Shown here one piece after another: positions 34,046 through 42,985 of a DNA stretch of 64,000 nucleotides; position 1 is the first letter of the stretch, and each line of letters opens with the position of its first letter. The notes under the pieces are model-generated. The model was given only the letters and a program-made list of their open reading frames with translations, was not told where the DNA came from and ran no database searches. A program made the position numbers and the translations under genes. Source of the stretch: Bacteroidales bacterium (GTDB lineage Bacteria; Bacteroidota; Bacteroidia; Bacteroidales; UBA932); assembly GCA_017399905.1 (NCBI GenBank), contig JAFQAR010000031.1:117407-181406 (forward strand), in the 5' to 3' direction.

Positions 34046-36289
34046 ATGAAAAAATTATTTATTGCCGCATTTTTCATCCTGACGGGTCTGCTGGCAAATG
34101 CCCAGAAGCGCATTACCGAAGACAATGCATCCGAGAAGATCAGCATCAGCAAAGGACTTTTCAAGCAAGGCGACGACATGACATGGGCAGAGCCCGGCAT
34201 GGACGACTCCTCATGGGATGAAATCGATGTCACCAAGTGCTGGGACCAGCAAGGTTTCCCTGCCTATTACAACTCTTACGCCTGGTACCGTATCCACGTG
34301 AAAATACCAAAAAGCAACACAGACCAGCAGAATGTCATCATCGTCAAGATTCCAAAGGTCGACGATGTAGACGAATGTTACATGAACGGCAGACTGATCG
34401 GTTCCAGCGGCAGCATGCCGTCTTCTGCAGACGGTTATGCCACAGGCGTGTTCGCTCCGGAGCGCTACTATGAGGCCGGTATCAAGGAAACGTGCATCCG
34501 TCTGGGTGAGGATAACGTCATTGCCATCCGTGCATATAACAGAGGCGGATCGGGCGGAATGTGCGAGGACTCGGTGCATGTGTACTTCCCGCCGGCAGTC
34601 GACGGCATCTCTTTGCGCCTCAACGATATCAGCACAGGCCAGCACCATTGCAACGTAGAGATTGTCAACAAGTACGCTACCATGACAAAGGGAGAGCTGG
34701 AGATCACACTCACCGACCGCGAGACGGGAGCTGTCGTCAAGTCTCTGAGCAAAAAAGTCACAGTCAAGAGAGGCAAACCTGCAGTTGTGCCTGTATACTA
34801 CGACTCAGATAAGATGTGCAATCTGACAGCGACCTATACAGACACCAAGTTCGGCAAGGTGATCACAGAAACCAAACAATTGAAATACATCCTGACACCA
34901 CCTGATCCGGCTGCTCCCCGTTTCAACGGCGCTCCGGTATTTGGTGTGCGTCCCGGTTCTCCTGTCATCTATCGTTTCCCTGTATCAGGCGAGCGTCCTA
35001 TGAAGATTACATGCAGCGACCTTCCTGAAGGCCTGGACCTCACAGAGAATGACGGTGTACTGAGCGGAAGGATCGTACAGGCGGGCAATTACACATTCAC
35101 CGTAACGGCCGAAAACGCGAATGGCAAGGCGACTCAGGAGTTCACACTGAAGGTAGGCGACGACATGATAGGACAGACTCCTCCTATGGGATGGAATTCA
35201 TGGAACTGCTGGGGACTGACCATATCGCAGGAGAAGGTCATCGCTTCTGCACAGGCGCTCATCGACAAAGGTCTGGCAGATCATGGATACAACTACATCA
35301 ACATCGATGACGGATGGGAGGCTGATGTACGCAATCCGGACGGCTCAATCGAGGCAAACGAAAAGTTCCCTTCGATGAAAGGACTCATCGACTGGCTCCA
35401 CGACCGAGGACTGAAGTTCGGTATCTACAGCGGACCTGGCGAAACCACCTGCGGCGGCTATCTGGCAAGCCTCGGATACGAGAAGAAAGATGCCGAGAAA
35501 TACAACGAATGGGGTGTCGATTATCTGAAATATGACTGGTGCAGTTATGAAAACGAGCGCCATAAGAACAATGACTGGGGCTTTTCAAGTTGCATACGCC
35601 CATATCTGCTGATGCAGCAGTTCTTACGTCAGCAGCCTCGCGACATCTTCTACAGCCTCGGTCCTCTTGGTGGCACACAGGTACATCTTTGGGGACTCTA
35701 CTGCGACGGCAACAGCTGGCGTACGGCTCCGGACATCGAAGATACTTGGGAAGCCGTCTATTCTGTCGGTTTCCGTCTGCAGGAAGGTAAGTCACAGTAC
35801 TCGTCTGTAGGCCACTGGAACGACCCGGACATGCTGGTTGTCGGCAAAGTCGGCTGGGGAAGAGGAGAACTCCGCGAGACACGCCTGACTCCTGACGAGC
35901 AGTATACGCATATCACATTGTGGACACTCCTGGCATCCAACATGCTCATCGGATGTGACATCGCAAAGATGGATGACTTTACGCTGAACCTGCTTTGCAA
36001 CAACGAGGTGAACGCCATTAATCAGGATATGCTGGGCAAGCAGGCAGACCTCGTCCTCAAAGATGGCGACATCGAGGTGTGGAGCCGTCCATTGGCTGAT
36101 GGAAGCATCGCTGTAGGAATCTTCAATGTCGGAGAGAAGGACCATCTGGTTGACTTAAAGACCTACATCCCGTCGGAATCCCCTGCCAAGGCCGTCCGCG
36201 ACGTATGGCGCCAGAAAGACCTCACACCTGACGAACTCGTCTGCACAATTCCATTGCATGGATGCAGGTACCTCAAGGTGACTTTCTGA
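34046..36289 (+). CDS. Glycoside hydrolase family 27 alpha-galactosidase with N-terminal jelly roll
   Basis: A 747-residue exported protein (signal ends LLANAQ). Domains in order are a sugar-binding jelly roll similar to that of GH2 enzymes (residues about 25-190, WYRIHVKIP, CYMNGRLIGSSG), two Ig-like domains (about 195-370, the second a putative-Ig fold with FNGAPVFGVRPGSPV and GNYTFTVTAENANGKA), and a GH27 barrel. The barrel has TPPMGWNSWNCWG, YINIDDGWEA, the nucleophile Asp in DYLKYDWCSY and the acid/base Asp in GHWNDPDMLVVG. Predicted to remove terminal alpha-galactose in the periplasm. It is convergent with GH97 copy B and separated from it by a shared terminator. Confidence 0.92.
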   Translation: MKKLFIAAFFILTGLLANAQKRITEDNASEKISISKGLFKQGDDMTWAEPGMDDSSWDEIDVTKCWDQQGFPAYYNSYAWYRIHVKIPKSNTDQQNVIIVKIPKVDDVDECYMNGRLIGSSGSMPSSADGYATGVFAPERYYEAGIKETCIRLGEDNVIAIRAYNRGGSGGMCEDSVHVYFPPAVDGISLRLNDISTGQHHCNVEIVNKYATMTKGELEITLTDRETGAVVKSLSKKVTVKRGKPAVVPVYYDSDKMCNLTATYTDTKFGKVITETKQLKYILTPPDPAAPRFNGAPVFGVRPGSPVIYRFPVSGERPMKITCSDLPEGLDLTENDGVLSGRIVQAGNYTFTVTAENANGKATQEFTLKVGDDMIGQTPPMGWNSWNCWGLTISQEKVIASAQALIDKGLADHGYNYINIDDGWEADVRNPDGSIEANEKFPSMKGLIDWLHDRGLKFGIYSGPGETTCGGYLASLGYEKKDAEKYNEWGVDYLKYDWCSYENERHKNNDWGFSSCIRPYLLMQQFLRQQPRDIFYSLGPLGGTQVHLWGLYCDGNSWRTAPDIEDTWEAVYSVGFRLQEGKSQYSSVGHWNDPDMLVVGKVGWGRGELRETRLTPDEQYTHITLWTLLASNMLIGCDIAKMDDFTLNLLCNNEVNAINQDMLGKQADLVLKDGDIEVWSRPLADGSIAVGIFNVGEKDHLVDLKTYIPSESPAKAVRDVWRQKDLTPDELVCTIPLHGCRYLKVTF

Positions 36290-36297
36290 TAAAAGGT

Positions 36298-36346
36298 GAA
36301 GAGGCTGACAAAAAAAGTCAAAATTGACTTTGATGTGAGCCTCTTC
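36298..36346. terminator. Bidirectional terminator between GH27 and GH97 copy B
   Basis: GAAGAGGCT (36298-36306) pairs with AGCCTCTTC (36338-36346), with a nested AAAGTCA/TGACTTT stem inside. It sits exactly between two convergent stop codons. Confidence 0.75.
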
Positions 36347-36373
36347 TTTATACGGTTATGGCAACCGAGTTCC

Positions 36374-38326
36374 TTATTGTTCGATCACTCCGGCAAGACC
36401 GCCGTTGCGGGCCATCTTGATATGGAGTTTCTCGCCCTTGCTTACCGTTTTCTTTTCACAACGATAATCCATGGCCATACGGTCAGCGTTGATGCCGTCC
36501 ACGAACATGGTCATCTGGTATTCCGCTCCCTCCGGGAGGAAATCGAGCACCACGTCCATTTCGCGCTGTCTGTCATTGGTGATGCCGCCGATGAACCACT
36601 TGTCACCCCTGCGCTTGGCCATTACGATATACTGTCCGGCCTCTGCAGCCAGCACGCGGGTCTCATCCCAGTTCACAGGAACGCTGGTGATGTAGTCGCG
36701 GCAATCAGGCCACTCGTCATAACGGCAAGGATTGTCCATAAGCATCTGCAGATGGCTCTCGAAGAGGACAAAGGCAGCAAGATTGTAAGCCTTGGTTCCT
36801 ACACCTGCACAGAACGGACGGTTACCGTGATGAACCTCCGGCTGATAGCAGATCATCGGTCCAGGAGTATAGTCCATAGGGCCGACAGCACCGCGGATGA
36901 AAGGAATCCAGATACTGTTGCTAGGACGGCAGGCACCATTGAACTCCATTCCGCGGACACCTTCGAATGTCAGCACGTTAGGATAACGGTATTCCAGGCC
37001 GCTTGGGTGGAAGGCACCGTGGAAATCCACCATGATATGATGCTCGGCAGCCTCTTTTGCGACGCGGTCATAGAAGTCTATCATCCACTGGTCCTGACGG
37101 TCCATGAAGTCGATCTTCGTTCCCACGATGCCCCACTCTTCGAACTTTTCGAAAAGGCCCATGTTATGCTCTACAGTGAGCCATGGCAGCCAGACGAAGA
37201 TGCCTACATTCTTTGACTTTGCATAACTGATCAGTTCAGGCAGATTCACCGCAGGATTCGTACGATATGGGTCGCGGGTATCGAGAGCCCAGCCTTCGTC
37301 CATTATCAGATAAGAGATTCCGTGACGTGAGGCAAAATCCACAAAGTATTTATAGGTCTCCAGGTTGATACCGCCCTTGAAGTCTACCTCCGGTCCGTAT
37401 GGGATACCGTTGAGCCAGTCCCAGCAGGTCTGGCCAGGCTTGATCCAGCTTACATCCTCGATCTGGCACTTCTGAGCCAGACGCATTGGCATTGTGTTTT
37501 CAGCAAGACGGCCGTCTTCCTGAGTGATAAGCATATATCGCCAAGGGAAGGTGCGGGTACCGCTTGTCTTCGCAATATAGTCCGCCTCCTTGAGAATACG
37601 ATGGCTGCGGTCGCCATGGTCTTCATACTCAAGAGGGTTCTTCGGCTGGATGGCAGTGAGACTGTTGTCAGCATTTCCCTTCAGGAAGAGACCAGGGTAA
37701 CTTACAAGGTCGAACTCGCTCAAGAGAATCTTCTGATTCTTGCCCATGATCAGGACAGGGAGTTCGGTCATCCTGTCTTCCTTCTTCCACTGGCTGCTCT
37801 TCACGATCGAATAATCCTCCTCACAACCGGTCTTGAAGCCGCCTGGCTGCTGAAGCACAAGGTCGCACTCGTCTGCAAGACGGATTACTGTATTCTCCTG
37901 CATGATCTCTATCTCGCCTGGCAGCGATGTCCTCATACGGAAGGCAACACCATCATCGTAGATACGGAAGTCCACGCCGTAACCGCCTTTCATCTCCAGG
38001 GCGAGCAAAGTATAGTCGTTCTGCACCTCGCTGAACTTCAAAGGGAAGATCGGAGTTACTGTCTCCTTGACATTGCGGATGCTCTTCTTCTTCAGAACAG
38101 GGTTGACGCCCAGTTCCTTGTCACGCAGCTGCATGCCGACAACGCTTTGCTTGAGCAAAGTTTCATTGTGGCTTACCACATCATAGTAAATACGATCAGA
38201 GAGCGTTACACTCACCTTTGTCTGTCCGTCAGGGCTCTGGGCAGTAATAACCTTCTGCGCATAACCTGGCAGGCATACCAAAGCCATCAGAATAATAGTA
38301 AATAATCTTGTTGCTTTCATTTGCAT
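36374..38326 (-). CDS. Glycoside hydrolase family 97, retaining type, copy B
   Basis: 650 residues with signal MKATRLFTIILMALVCLPGY (ATG at 38326, or two codons later at 38320). Same architecture as copy A: N-terminal sandwich (SPDGQTKVSVTLSDRIYYD, DDGVAFRM), barrel with GTRTFPWRYMLIT, YLIMDEGWALD, the candidate nucleophile Asp in TKIDFMDRQDQW, LTFEGVRGMEFNGA and GAVGPMDYTPGPM, and a C-terminal beta-domain. The two copies are diverged along the whole length, so this is an old duplication, and their substrates may differ. It is the last gene of PUL 2, downstream of the phosphoesterase gene. Alpha-galactosidase is favoured over alpha-glucosidase by the Asp nucleophile. Confidence 0.88.
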   Translation of the reverse strand: MQMKATRLFTIILMALVCLPGYAQKVITAQSPDGQTKVSVTLSDRIYYDVVSHNETLLKQSVVGMQLRDKELGVNPVLKKKSIRNVKETVTPIFPLKFSEVQNDYTLLALEMKGGYGVDFRIYDDGVAFRMRTSLPGEIEIMQENTVIRLADECDLVLQQPGGFKTGCEEDYSIVKSSQWKKEDRMTELPVLIMGKNQKILLSEFDLVSYPGLFLKGNADNSLTAIQPKNPLEYEDHGDRSHRILKEADYIAKTSGTRTFPWRYMLITQEDGRLAENTMPMRLAQKCQIEDVSWIKPGQTCWDWLNGIPYGPEVDFKGGINLETYKYFVDFASRHGISYLIMDEGWALDTRDPYRTNPAVNLPELISYAKSKNVGIFVWLPWLTVEHNMGLFEKFEEWGIVGTKIDFMDRQDQWMIDFYDRVAKEAAEHHIMVDFHGAFHPSGLEYRYPNVLTFEGVRGMEFNGACRPSNSIWIPFIRGAVGPMDYTPGPMICYQPEVHHGNRPFCAGVGTKAYNLAAFVLFESHLQMLMDNPCRYDEWPDCRDYITSVPVNWDETRVLAAEAGQYIVMAKRRGDKWFIGGITNDRQREMDVVLDFLPEGAEYQMTMFVDGINADRMAMDYRCEKKTVSKGEKLHIKMARNGGLAGVIEQ

Positions 38327-38351
38327 TACAAATTACAGATTCTTCGTTAAA

Positions 38352-39353
38352 TCACTTGAGGTTTCCGTTTTCATAGATAAAGCGCGACGCTATCCTGCCG
38401 TCATCTTCGAGGATCCAGGACCTGAAAGCTCGTTTTCCTTCTTCCAGATCTATGATCCTGACTCCGGAACGCAACGTCGTATAGGTCGTATCATCGCCTG
38501 AAAAACGGCCGTATCCCAGTGCGATTCCCTTGTCCACGACGACATAGTCGTTATCGTGGTCATGACCGACAAAGACGCCCATCACATTGCCGGTCTCCAC
38601 CATTGCCGCAAACATTCCTGTATTCAGAGCGCCGGGACATTCATTCTCCGCGCGCCTGCCCACAGACTTGTTGCGGTGGTCAGCAAACGCAGAAGAATAT
38701 TCCGGAAGGCAAATATGGAAAAAAGCCAGGGAATTCACGACATTTCCGCCGTTGGAGCGTCTTCTGGCGTTGCATTTCTCTCTCAGCCACTCGACCTGCT
38801 CCACTTCGAACCAGCCGTAGCCTCCGACTCCTTCAATTCTGGAATAATCATGAGAGTCCATGCAGTACAGCACAAGAGGAGCAGCATCTCCGACAGAAGA
38901 AAGCACTTCCAGTTCAAGGTCCGCAAGACACTTGTCATTATTCAGTTCATTGACCGAATAAGGCGATGACGCGATCATTTGCGACATTTCCTCGCGAGAG
39001 ACTCCGGTCTCCGGATCATGATTTCCGAAAACGACGCAAAACGGGACCTTGAGCACCGACAGTGAGTCCAGAAGGCGGATCCACGCCCTCTTTCCGTCTC
39101 CGTCAGTCACGATGTCTCCTGTAAAGACAAGGAGGTCGGGACGCTCGGTCTCCACAGCATGACGCAGACGGGCAAAGGTCTTTTCCGCCTGCAGGTCACG
39201 ATATTCCGACTTGCCCAGACATAGGTGCATGTCGGTGAACTGGGCTATCCTGAATTTCCCGTCATCGCCGAATCTCAGTACATCTTCCTGAGAATATGAA
39301 GCCTGCAGGGAAATACAGACCAGCGCAATAATGAAAAAGATTCTCCTATACAT
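38352..39353 (-). CDS. Exported calcineurin-like metallophosphoesterase
   Basis: A 333-residue protein with a signal peptide (ends LQASYSQ) and the metallophosphatase motifs TDMHL (DxH), GDIVTDGD, GNHDPET, FFHICLPEY and GHDHDND, which hold a dinuclear metal centre. It resembles the secreted Bacteroidetes phosphoesterases of the 3',5'-cyclic-nucleotide phosphodiesterase-like or purple-acid-like groups; the true substrate is unknown. In PUL 2 it lies between the DUF1735 lipoprotein and GH97 copy B, so removal of phosphate from the target glycan is plausible. A truncated paralogue lies at 25922-26632. Confidence 0.87.
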   Translation of the reverse strand: MYRRIFFIIALVCISLQASYSQEDVLRFGDDGKFRIAQFTDMHLCLGKSEYRDLQAEKTFARLRHAVETERPDLLVFTGDIVTDGDGKRAWIRLLDSLSVLKVPFCVVFGNHDPETGVSREEMSQMIASSPYSVNELNNDKCLADLELEVLSSVGDAAPLVLYCMDSHDYSRIEGVGGYGWFEVEQVEWLREKCNARRRSNGGNVVNSLAFFHICLPEYSSAFADHRNKSVGRRAENECPGALNTGMFAAMVETGNVMGVFVGHDHDNDYVVVDKGIALGYGRFSGDDTTYTTLRSGVRIIDLEEGKRAFRSWILEDDGRIASRFIYENGNLK

Positions 39354-39393
39354 AGTAAACAGAAATCCCTGAAATCTTAATGTTTTATTTTGA

Positions 39394-39423
39394 ATAAGAC
39401 CGAGGGTATACCCCCGGTCTTAT
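39394..39423 (-). terminator. Hairpin between the DUF1735 lipoprotein and phosphoesterase genes
   Basis: ATAAGACCG (39394-39402) pairs with CGGTCTTAT (39415-39423), extended by GGG/CCC around a TATA loop. It lies 3' of the susC-susD-DUF1735 block on the minus strand and could partly end transcription there, lowering expression of the downstream enzyme genes. Confidence 0.6.
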
Positions 39424-39449
39424 CAGATTTCGGATACTTGAGGAATCTA

Positions 39450-40973
39450 TTAATGATAAAGATTCAACTCAGTACAGTCGTAGCAGTTGTTGTTACGGTT
39501 AGACTTCGCAAAGTAGATGAGGATATACTGAGTCTCGATATAGTCAAGGGTCAGATAGCCAAGATTTTCATTTCCATCACCGAAGTCGAGTGTTCCAAGA
39601 TATGTCAAGGCATCATCTGCATACTCAAGATGATCAGACTTCCAGGTATATACGCAATCATCTACTGCGTAGAATTCAAGTGTGCGAGTATCAGTCACGA
39701 ACAGGTTCGCTCTCTTCCAATACTCAAGACCATTGATCGGCTGAACCTTCTTCATGTCGATAAGTCCATGGAGATCGGACTGACCGTTGGTGAAACCGAA
39801 TCCACCGCCCCAACTTGCCTGCCAGTCAGTTGAATTGCCATTGAAAAGGCGATCAAGCCAGTTAGGGTCGTTAGAAGACTCAGGGCTCCAGATATATCCT
39901 CCATCGTCTGTGTAGAGTTCGAGTCCGTACGGAACCAATGACTTCTCATAATAATCAGCATCTGTACCTGTCTCGAAACGATCGTTCGGATAACCGCCAC
40001 TATCCGCAGAAGATGTCCTTACCTTCTTGACAATATTGTTTGACGCATATGATGCAAGGAAAGCAGCACCTTCTACCGGAACCTCTTTCTCTGCGCCGTC
40101 AACGACAAGTTTTGCATTCTTGATGGAAACAGCGAAATTGTTTGTCTGCCCCTTAGCCCATTCACGATTGAATTCTGCAGGAGCAGTAATCGTGTAAGTC
40201 TTGCTGTTTGTACCTGGCTCAAGTCTGAGCTCGCCGCCCTCGACTGTAACCTTTGACACGAAATCAGCAGGTGCAGGAGTACAAGCGTACTTTGCAGCCT
40301 TTGTGTTGCCTCTCTTGGTGTCCGGAGCACCGAAAGCACCTGTCACATCATAATCAAGTTCAAAAGTGAAATCCCACTGGTTCTCAAACGGAAGATCTAC
40401 TGTCAATGTCACCTGCTTATCTTCTGCCTGAACACCTGAAACCTTCGCTACTGCATTTCTGAGATCAGGAGATACCAGGTAGTGGTCAAAGATTTTGTCC
40501 TTGTAACTTGCGATTTCAAAATCCTTTGCAGAAAGATCGAGTGCAACAACATAGTCGCTGAGATCGACACCATCCTCCTTCGAGAGTTCCATGATTGCAT
40601 GAACATCAAACTTAAGTGCGAACGATGCCTTTCTGTCAGAGACTGTATCTGAAGACTTCACCAGCTGGTAGCAGTTTTCAGGAAGAGCCTTGTACTCTGT
40701 ATCATTGGTTGCGTTATATTCTTCAATATAATCCACGTCCACCTGTGTGGCGACTTCAGGAGCGCCACCATAAAGTCCTGAACAATAAACATATACAGGA
40801 ACCTCCACAACAGACTGCACATCGTACATGAGAGCCTTCTGCACGCCATTGTTGGCAACATTGTCAACAAAATACACTGCAGATTCAGGCATATTGTTGT
40901 CTCTGTTATCCGGCACACAACCGAAGAGTACGGAAAGTGCCATTAAAGACGAAACTATATATTTTCTTTTCAT
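39450..40973 (-). CDS. DUF1735 / discoidin-like surface lipoprotein (candidate glycan-binding protein)
   Basis: A 507-residue lipoprotein (lipobox ends SVLFGC). Residues about 30-150 and 155-300 are two DUF1735-like beta-sandwiches (SAVYFVDNV, NDTEYKALPENCYQLVKSSD, KAAKYACTPAPADFV). Residues about 325-507 resemble an F5/8 type C-like domain (LFNGNSTDWQASWGGGFGF, IDMKKVQPINGLEYWKR, YILIYFAKSNRNNNCYDCTE). Encoded directly after the second susC/susD pair (18 bp), it takes the position of a surface glycan-binding protein. No catalytic residues are recognised. Confidence 0.8.
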   Translation of the reverse strand: MKRKYIVSSLMALSVLFGCVPDNRDNNMPESAVYFVDNVANNGVQKALMYDVQSVVEVPVYVYCSGLYGGAPEVATQVDVDYIEEYNATNDTEYKALPENCYQLVKSSDTVSDRKASFALKFDVHAIMELSKEDGVDLSDYVVALDLSAKDFEIASYKDKIFDHYLVSPDLRNAVAKVSGVQAEDKQVTLTVDLPFENQWDFTFELDYDVTGAFGAPDTKRGNTKAAKYACTPAPADFVSKVTVEGGELRLEPGTNSKTYTITAPAEFNREWAKGQTNNFAVSIKNAKLVVDGAEKEVPVEGAAFLASYASNNIVKKVRTSSADSGGYPNDRFETGTDADYYEKSLVPYGLELYTDDGGYIWSPESSNDPNWLDRLFNGNSTDWQASWGGGFGFTNGQSDLHGLIDMKKVQPINGLEYWKRANLFVTDTRTLEFYAVDDCVYTWKSDHLEYADDALTYLGTLDFGDGNENLGYLTLDYIETQYILIYFAKSNRNNNCYDCTELNLYH

Positions 40974-40991
40974 TTCAATTCTGTTTTATAA

Positions 40992-42968
40992 TTACCATCC
41001 GAGATTCTGCGAATTTCTAAGTGCAGGAACTTTGTTCACCTCAGTTGTATGGAATGGAAGGAGATAACCTCTCTCGGTAAACTTACGTGCTCCAAGTTTC
41101 TTTCCTTCTCCATATGCGTACTCTTCCTTTCCTGTCTCGCAACGTGTCCAATATGCACTTCCGACAGCATCTGTACCTGCCTTCGAATTACATCCGATGA
41201 AGTAGCCGTTGTTTGTATCCTCGGCTATCATCCATGTACGGATGTCTGCCCAACGATGAGACTCGAAGCAAAGTTCGATCATCCTCTCACGACGGATATA
41301 CTCTCTCTGAAGTTCCTTGTCTCCGACAATTTCAGGATATACCTTATCAATATCAGGAACACCTGCACGGTTACGGAGCATGTTCCAATACTTGAGGATA
41401 TCGGCGTTGCCCGGATCATATTCGTTCAATGCCTCGATATAGTCAAGGTACACACTTCCAAGACGGACAACCGGCCAAGAGTATGTTCCCCAACCTGTTG
41501 TACGAGGGTTGAGTGTCGGGTCGTAAAGTTTAAGTGCGAGGTAACCGAAAGGAGGCACATTGTTGGCATGTGGCTGTGCGTTTCTTCCGCCGGTATAGAA
41601 CTCGAGTTCTCCGCCGTCTGTCTTTGTCTCGGCTCCACCTGCTATATACTGCATTCCGCTCCATCCGATATTACGATAGAAACGTGCCTCACGGCCTGCG
41701 AACTGTGACATCGTAGCCTTTTCATCTACAGAGAGAGTCTGAACATTAGCAAGCGTCACTTCATAAAGAGGGTTCTTCATGTTGGTTGATGTACTCTCGC
41801 TGTAGCCTGCCTTTACTGCTCTGCTGTCTACCTGTGTAGCATTGTTGACATCTACATTCTTTCCATGTGCATAATCCTCTGATCCCCAATATTCTGTCTT
41901 CACAGGATAAACACCGTCAGCCATTGCGAATGCATCGACAAGTTTCTGGGTAGGAGAAAGCGAAGCCCAGCCGTCAACCTGCTCGACCATATTCTGAGGG
42001 AATGTTCTATGACGCCAGTGGTCTCCGGTTCTCTGATGTGTCCAGATATACTCCTTTGGAGCATGATCTGTAACGAAGAGTTTTGTGAGATTTTCAAGAC
42101 CACGCTTTACGTCATCCGGATTGTTAGAGTCATTGACAAGCGCATACTGAGACATATCGATGACCGCCTTTGCTGCATCTGCTGCAAGTTTCCAACGATT
42201 CTGGTCATAGTCAGTGTTGAAAAGCTTCTCGCCATGCATGTTCACCATGTTGTCATAGATGCCTGTACCGTTCTGACCATTGAAAAGAGGACGTGCGCTG
42301 TAGAGAAGGAGACGTGCCTTGATAGCCTTTGCCGCACCCTTGGTAGCACGGCCGTACTCTCTTGTCACCTCCCACTCCAGAGGAAGGTCTTCATACGCCA
42401 GATCCAGTTCATCGCAGAGGAAATCTACAAGAGTCTGCCATGGAGCACGGTCTGTCTGATAGATGTCACCATTGATGGATGTCTGTGAATCATATCCGTT
42501 CCAGAATACCGGACCGTAATTCTTCATCAGATAGAAATAATAGTAGGCACGCATGAATCTGGCCTCTGCCTTATATTTCTTCTTGTCGGCATCGAGAATC
42601 TCAGGACAACGGTCTACATTCTCCATGAAGATACTTGCCTCGTGGATACCTCTATACATGTTTGTATAGTATTCGGTGTGGCTGGTATTGGAAGGAGTAT
42701 GTGTTTCGAAGATAATCTCTCCATATATCCAGCCCGGGAATGATCCACCTGCCTCATCCGAGCAATATGCATCCATAGGATAATGGCCGGCGAGCTGCGA
42801 ATCATCTGTCATATATCCATACACATTCCACAAGTACTGGAGTGTGGTGTTCTGCTTTTCCCAGATGGTATCGGAAGTCAGCGCATCGTCCGGCTGACGG
42901 TCGAGATAACTGTCACAGCCGGCAAGGAAAAGTGACGAAACGAATAAAAGTATTAAATATTTTTTCAT
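40992..42968 (-). CDS. SusD/RagB outer-membrane lipoprotein (PUL 2)
   Basis: A 658-residue lipoprotein (MKKYLILLFVSSLFLAGC) with the classical start DSYLDRQPDDALTSDTIWE. Internal features are AEARFMRAYYYFYLMKNYG, the RATKGAAKAIKARLLLYSA repeat helices, and a C-terminal block LGSVYLDYIEALNEYDPGNA, YIRRERMIELCFESHRWADI, LLPFHTTEVNKVPALRNSQN. It caps the SusC barrel and contributes to glycan capture. It follows susC by 17 bp. Confidence 0.93.
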   Translation of the reverse strand: MKKYLILLFVSSLFLAGCDSYLDRQPDDALTSDTIWEKQNTTLQYLWNVYGYMTDDSQLAGHYPMDAYCSDEAGGSFPGWIYGEIIFETHTPSNTSHTEYYTNMYRGIHEASIFMENVDRCPEILDADKKKYKAEARFMRAYYYFYLMKNYGPVFWNGYDSQTSINGDIYQTDRAPWQTLVDFLCDELDLAYEDLPLEWEVTREYGRATKGAAKAIKARLLLYSARPLFNGQNGTGIYDNMVNMHGEKLFNTDYDQNRWKLAADAAKAVIDMSQYALVNDSNNPDDVKRGLENLTKLFVTDHAPKEYIWTHQRTGDHWRHRTFPQNMVEQVDGWASLSPTQKLVDAFAMADGVYPVKTEYWGSEDYAHGKNVDVNNATQVDSRAVKAGYSESTSTNMKNPLYEVTLANVQTLSVDEKATMSQFAGREARFYRNIGWSGMQYIAGGAETKTDGGELEFYTGGRNAQPHANNVPPFGYLALKLYDPTLNPRTTGWGTYSWPVVRLGSVYLDYIEALNEYDPGNADILKYWNMLRNRAGVPDIDKVYPEIVGDKELQREYIRRERMIELCFESHRWADIRTWMIAEDTNNGYFIGCNSKAGTDAVGSAYWTRCETGKEEYAYGEGKKLGARKFTERGYLLPFHTTEVNKVPALRNSQNLGW

Positions 42969-42985
42969 ATTGAGTGTTCTTTATT

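Noticed and set aside
36296-37216. Plus-strand open frame of 306 codons across the GH97 copy B gene
   Set aside because: It is antisense to a well-supported GH97 gene, and its product is low in recognisable motifs; a typical shadow of high-GC third positions.
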